From the NCBI GenBank assembly GCA_947259235.1, contig CAMYLL010000061.1, positions 1 through 10,965 on the forward strand: a DNA stretch of 10,965 nucleotides, written 5' to 3'. Positions 7,725 to 10,965 of this stretch are shown here, piece after piece. A model generated the notes under the pieces. It saw only the letters and a list, made by a program, of their open reading frames with translations. It was not told where the DNA came from and did not search any database. Source of the stretch: an uncultured Pseudodesulfovibrio sp. (lineage in GTDB: Bacteria; Desulfobacterota; Desulfovibrionia; Desulfovibrionales; Desulfovibrionaceae). Numbering within the stretch: position 1 is the stretch's first letter; every line of letters begins with the position of its first letter. Position numbers and translations under genes: made by a program.

Positions 7725-8768
7725 ATGACAGACCATATTCAGTATTCCCCCGAGAAAGACGTTCTCATCCTGCTCGACCAGCGCTACCTGCCCAACCGCG
7801 AGGACTGGTTCGAGTGCAGGACAACGGACGACATCTGCTTCGCCCTTGTGGTCATGGTGGTGCGCGGCGCGCCCGCCATCGGCGTGACGGCGGCCTACGG
7901 CTGCTATCTGGCCGGACGCGAGGTCGAGGCCATGGGCGGCGACTGGAAGGCCGGGCTGGAGAAGAAGCTCGACCAGATCGAGAACGCCAGACCCACGGCG
8001 GTCAACCTGCGCTGGGCCGTGCGCGAGATGCGTCGGGTGTGGCGCGAGGCGGGCGATGTCTCCCTCGGCGGCCTGCTTGAAATCTGGCTGGCCCGCGCCA
8101 AGGAGATTCACGCCGCCGACATCGAGATGTGCGAGCTTATCGGCAAGTTCGGCGGGGCGCTCATGGACGACGGTGATACCATCATGACCCACTGCAATGC
8201 GGGAGCCCTTGCCACGGCCGGGTACGGCACGGCTCTGGGCGTGGTTCGCGGGGCTGTGGACCAGGGCAAGAAGGTCTCGGTCATCGCCAACGAGACGCGG
8301 CCTTTTCTTCAAGGTGCGCGCCTGACGGCCTATGAGCTGCACAAGGACGGCATTCCGGTCAAGGTGGCTTGCGACAACGCCTGCGCTCTGCTCATGAAGC
8401 GCGGGCTGGTGGACAAGGTGGTGGTGGGCGCGGACCGCATCGCGGCCAACGGCGACGCCGTGAACAAGATCGGTACCTTCGGCGTGGCGATCATGGCCCA
8501 GCGGTTCGGTATCCCGTTCTACGTGGCCGCTCCGGTCTATACCATTGATCCCGAGACCCCCACGGGCGACGACGTGCCCATCGAGGACCGCGACCCCCGC
8601 GAGGTCACTCATATCGGCGATCACCGCATCCCGCCGGAAGGGGTGGAGGTCTACAACCTGGCCTTTGACCCCACGCCCAACGAGCTGATTACCGGCATCG
8701 TCACGGAGCGTGGCGTCCTCTATCCGCCCTACGACGAGGCCATCCGCAAACTTTTCGAAACAGAGTAG
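7725..8768 (+). CDS. mtnA: S-methyl-5-thioribose-1-phosphate isomerase
   Basis: Converts 5-methylthioribose-1-phosphate (aldose) to methylthioribulose-1-phosphate (ketose) in the methionine salvage or MTA-recycling pathway; cytosolic. There are 347 residues, the usual length. Motifs: [13 protein letters not shown] (48-60); THCNAG with Cys157, matching the catalytic Cys of the family; [17 protein letters not shown] (189-205); [11 protein letters not shown] with Asp237, matching the catalytic Asp; NKIGTFG (247-253); [11 protein letters not shown]; and the closing [20 protein letters not shown]. The ATG at 7725 has GAGG at 7714-7717. Related eIF2B-like isomerases (ribose-1,5-bisphosphate isomerase) are an alternative, but the Cys/Asp pattern and overall fit favour MtnA. 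No other salvage gene (mtnK, mtnP, mtnB) is in the window. A strong terminator follows 26 bases after the stop. Confidence 0.95.
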   Translation: MTDHIQYSPEKDVLILLDQRYLPNREDWFECRTTDDICFALVVMVVRGAPAIGVTAAYGCYLAGREVEAMGGDWKAGLEKKLDQIENARPTAVNLRWAVREMRRVWREAGDVSLGGLLEIWLARAKEIHAADIEMCELIGKFGGALMDDGDTIMTHCNAGALATAGYGTALGVVRGAVDQGKKVSVIANETRPFLQGARLTAYELHKDGIPVKVACDNACALLMKRGLVDKVVVGADRIAANGDAVNKIGTFGVAIMAQRFGIPFYVAAPVYTIDPETPTGDDVPIEDRDPREVTHIGDHRIPPEGVEVYNLAFDPTPNELITGIVTERGVLYPPYDEAIRKLFETE

Positions 8769-8794
8769 CCCGCACGGGCATAAGGGACTGCTAG

Positions 8795-8827
8795 GGGCAG
8801 GGGCGCAGTGCGCTCCTGCCCTTTTTT
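8795..8827 (+). terminator. Rho-independent terminator after mtnA
   Basis: A 12-bp GC-rich stem: 8795-8806 pairs with 8810-8821, with one G-T wobble and a 3-base AGT loop, followed by six T (8822-8827). It lies 26 bases after the mtnA stop and should end the nadK-mtnA transcript, isolating the chemoreceptor gene downstream. Confidence 0.93.
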
Positions 8828-9018
8828 GCGTTGGTCATGCGTGTGTGTCCCGCCCGCCTGGATATCATACGAACACCTATGAACTGCGTCTGATGGAATG
8901 AGGTCCATCTATAGCCCGGGTGGTTCATTTGACAAGCCATACATGTTCTGAAATACGTCCAAGAGCATACCACGGCGCTGGGGAGTGCCGGATACCAATG
9001 CGAGGAAGGAGTTTTCCT
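8828..9018 (+). promoter_or_regulatory. Upstream region of the chemoreceptor gene
   Basis: A 191-bp non-coding stretch. A perfect TTGACA (8929-8934) could be a -35 box, but the best -10 at proper spacing (AATACG, 8952-8957) matches the consensus in only three of six places, so the promoter is tentative. A 7-bp hairpin with one G-T pair (8973-8979 with 8984-8990, GGGG loop) would lie in the mRNA leader. AAGGAG (9006-9011) is an ideal ribosome site 7 bases before ATG 9019. No sigma-54 or complete sigma-28 promoter is seen, and nothing else is recognised. Confidence 0.4.
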
Positions 9019-10965
9019 ATGCAGATACGAAGCGTCAATACGGTGATCGCCGCAGTCATTTCGCTGGTCATCGCGGCCGCGGTGGGGACAGGCGTGTGGT
9101 GGGTCAGCCAGCACACGTACAAGACGGTGATCAAGGAAGAGACGATCGCCATGAACAATGTGGTCAAGCAGAGCATGGCCGCTCTCGACGCTTATACGGA
9201 GCAGACGGAAGGCATGGCGCGGATGCTGGCTTCCCAGCAGGTGGTCAAGGACGCCCTGATGGGGCGCAACCTCCTGGGCGCGGACTGGCTCTTCAAGGAC
9301 CTGCTCGCCACCACGGATGGCTATTGGGCCGCCTTCGCCTTTGACACCAACGGCAAGGTCGTGGCTGGCTACAACGCCAAGGGGAGCAACATGGCCGGGG
9401 CCGACCGCAGCTCGCGCGGCTACGTCAAGGCCGTTTTGAGCGGGCAGCATGACAGCTTCCTCTCCAACGACATCCTCATTTCCAAGAGCGGTGGCGGCAT
9501 CATGATCTTCGCCGCCGCCAGCGCAGTCTATGGCGTGGACGGCAGCATCATCGGCGGCGTCGGCATCTTTCCCAAGTGGGAGTCCTTTACATCCGTATTC
9601 ATCGATCCCTTCCGCATCGCGGAGAACGGCTACGGGTTCATGCTCGACTCCAAGGGGCGGATCATCGCCCATGCGATCGACAGGGACCTCTACCTCAAGG
9701 ACCTGAGCGATCTTGATTTTGTGCAGACCGCCTTGAAGGAGAAGAGTGGCAGCGCCACTTATGAGTGGGAGGGACGCAACAAGTTCATGGTCTTCGAGGA
9801 GCTGCCCAAGACCGGCTGGATCATGGTCATGAGCGCCTATGAGGACGACATGGCCGCTCCCGCCCTGACCCAACGCAACTCGCTGGCGGCGGGCGGTGTC
9901 GTGGCGGCCATCCTGCTTGTGGTCTTGTTGGTATTCACCATCAGGCGGCTCGTTACCCGCCCGGTCCAGGGCTTGCTGGAGTATGCATCGGAGGTGGCGG
10001 GAGGCGACCTGGGCGCAGCGCTGCATGGGACCTATCAGTTCGAGTTCAAGGCTCTTTCTGCACAAATAGAGACCATGGTGGCGGAGCTCAAGAGCAAGCT
10101 CGGATTCTCCGAAGGCGTGCTCAACGGGCTGACGCTTCCCTGCCTTCTGGTGGGGCCGGACCATCGCTTGCTGTGGGTCAACCGGGAGATGTGCGATCTC
10201 ATCCAGAAAGAGGGCGAGCCCTCTGAATTCATCGGCATGAAGCCGGGTGATTTCTTCTACGGGGAGCCGGAGCGGGAGACGCTGTCCAGCAGGGCCATCA
10301 ATGAGCGCGTTCAGCTTTCAAACGAGATCGAGTACGAGGCACATGGCGGCGACCTTAAGCACATTTTGTGCACTTCGACGCCGTTCTTCGACATGGACGG
10401 CGTGATGCTCGGCTCCCTGGCCGTCTGGATAGACATGACGGATATTCGCAGACAACAGCGGCTCATCGAGGCGCAGAACCAGCGCATCTCCCGGGCCGTG
10501 GACGAGGCCGAGGAAATCTCGCAATACCTTTCCAGCGCGGCCGAGGAACTCTCGGCCCAGATTGACGAAGCGAGCCGCGGTGCCGACGAACAGCGCGCCC
10601 GTGTCGAGGAGACCTCGACGGCCATGGAGCAGATGAACTCCACCGTGCTCGAGGTGGCCAAAAGCGCCAGCAACGCCGCCGAGGATGCGGATACGGCAAA
10701 GGCCAATGCCCAGCGTGGCGAGCAGATGGTCGGCCAGGTCATAGCGGCCGTGGGCGACGTCCAGAATCAGGCGGACAGCCTCAAGGTCTCCATGGAGGAA
10801 CTGGGCGTTCAGGCTTCGGGCATCGGCAATATCCTTGAAGTCATCACCGACATCGCTGACCAGACCAACCTGCTGGCCCTCAATGCGGCCATCGAGGCGG
10901 CGCGCGCAGGCGATGCAGGGCGTGGCTTCGCCGTCGTGGCCGACGAGGTGCGCAAGCTGGCGGAA
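9019..10965 (+). CDS. Methyl-accepting chemotaxis protein, dCache-HAMP-PAS type, 3' end outside window
   Basis: A chemoreceptor that signals to CheA/CheW and so to the flagellar motor or another Che output; an inner-membrane protein. The first 649 residues are present and the frame is open to the last base. Order: TM1 at about 8-28; a periplasmic double-Cache-like sensor at about 35-280, with the [14 protein letters not shown] stretch near 129-142 and a second lobe containing [16 protein letters not shown] (203-218); TM2 at about 288-308; HAMP at about 309-362; a cytoplasmic PAS domain at about 365-475; then a long coiled coil with [13 protein letters not shown] and the highly conserved hairpin tip ([20 protein letters not shown], 605-624, through [20 protein letters not shown]). 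The start is fixed by AAGGAG 7 bases upstream. The ligand cannot be told from sequence, and the C-terminal half of the signalling domain is missing. Methylation helices of this style are common in Desulfovibrio. Confidence 0.95.
   Translation, partial: MQIRSVNTVIAAVISLVIAAAVGTGVWWVSQHTYKTVIKEETIAMNNVVKQSMAALDAYTEQTEGMARMLASQQVVKDALMGRNLLGADWLFKDLLATTDGYWAAFAFDTNGKVVAGYNAKGSNMAGADRSSRGYVKAVLSGQHDSFLSNDILISKSGGGIMIFAAASAVYGVDGSIIGGVGIFPKWESFTSVFIDPFRIAENGYGFMLDSKGRIIAHAIDRDLYLKDLSDLDFVQTALKEKSGSATYEWEGRNKFMVFEELPKTGWIMVMSAYEDDMAAPALTQRNSLAAGGVVAAILLVVLLVFTIRRLVTRPVQGLLEYASEVAGGDLGAALHGTYQFEFKALSAQIETMVAELKSKLGFSEGVLNGLTLPCLLVGPDHRLLWVNREMCDLIQKEGEPSEFIGMKPGDFFYGEPERETLSSRAINERVQLSNEIEYEAHGGDLKHILCTSTPFFDMDGVMLGSLAVWIDMTDIRRQQRLIEAQNQRISRAVDEAEEISQYLSSAAEELSAQIDEASRGADEQRARVEETSTAMEQMNSTVLEVAKSASNAAEDADTAKANAQRGEQMVGQVIAAVGDVQNQADSLKVSMEELGVQASGIGNILEVITDIADQTNLLALNAAIEAARAGDAGRGFAVVADEVRKLAE

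Noticed and set aside
8987..8994. GCCGGATA resembling a sigma-28 (flagellar) -10 box before the chemoreceptor
   Set aside because: No TAAA-type -35 element at the required distance upstream, and the -10 has an extra base relative to GCCGATAA.

Overview
The window is GC-rich bacterial chromosome. The best guess for its source is a sulfate-reducing bacterium of the Desulfovibrio / Pseudodesulfovibrio type. The grounds are the style of the methyl-accepting chemotaxis protein, a small split gene resembling the FlgM-associated family of those bacteria, and the pairing of an NAD kinase with a long ARMT1-like (DUF89) protein. This is pattern recognition; no search was run.

Layout. Positions 77-1083 hold a complete insertion sequence of the IS1595 type, with perfect 21-bp terminal inverted repeats and one intact DDE transposase. 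It sits inside a small minus-strand gene whose 5' part survives at 1078-1347. An AT-rich divergent spacer (1348-1511) follows. From there every gene reads on the plus strand: NAD kinase (nadK), a 587-residue ARMT1-like protein, an MltA-type lytic transglycosylase lipoprotein, a DUF4254 protein, the GatB subunit of the tRNA amidotransferase, and MtnA (methylthioribose-1-phosphate isomerase). Spacing from nadK to gatB is tight (1-bp gap, 30-bp gap, 8-bp overlap, 21-bp gap), so these five probably form one operon. mtnA follows after a 109-bp leader with predicted hairpins and may share the transcript. A strong intrinsic terminator at 8795-8827 closes the unit. A separate chemoreceptor gene with its own upstream region begins at 9019 and runs off the right edge.

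How the genes fit together. The block is mostly housekeeping: NADP supply, cell-wall turnover, Gln/Asn-tRNA synthesis and methionine salvage. No defence system, CRISPR array, prophage or RNA gene was found. The most interesting items are the ARMT1-like protein, whose usual metal-binding DN and following E appear replaced by N-R and G while the fold signature remains; the IS insertion with its palindromic TTCGAA junctions and frame-shifted flank; and the structured leader before mtnA.
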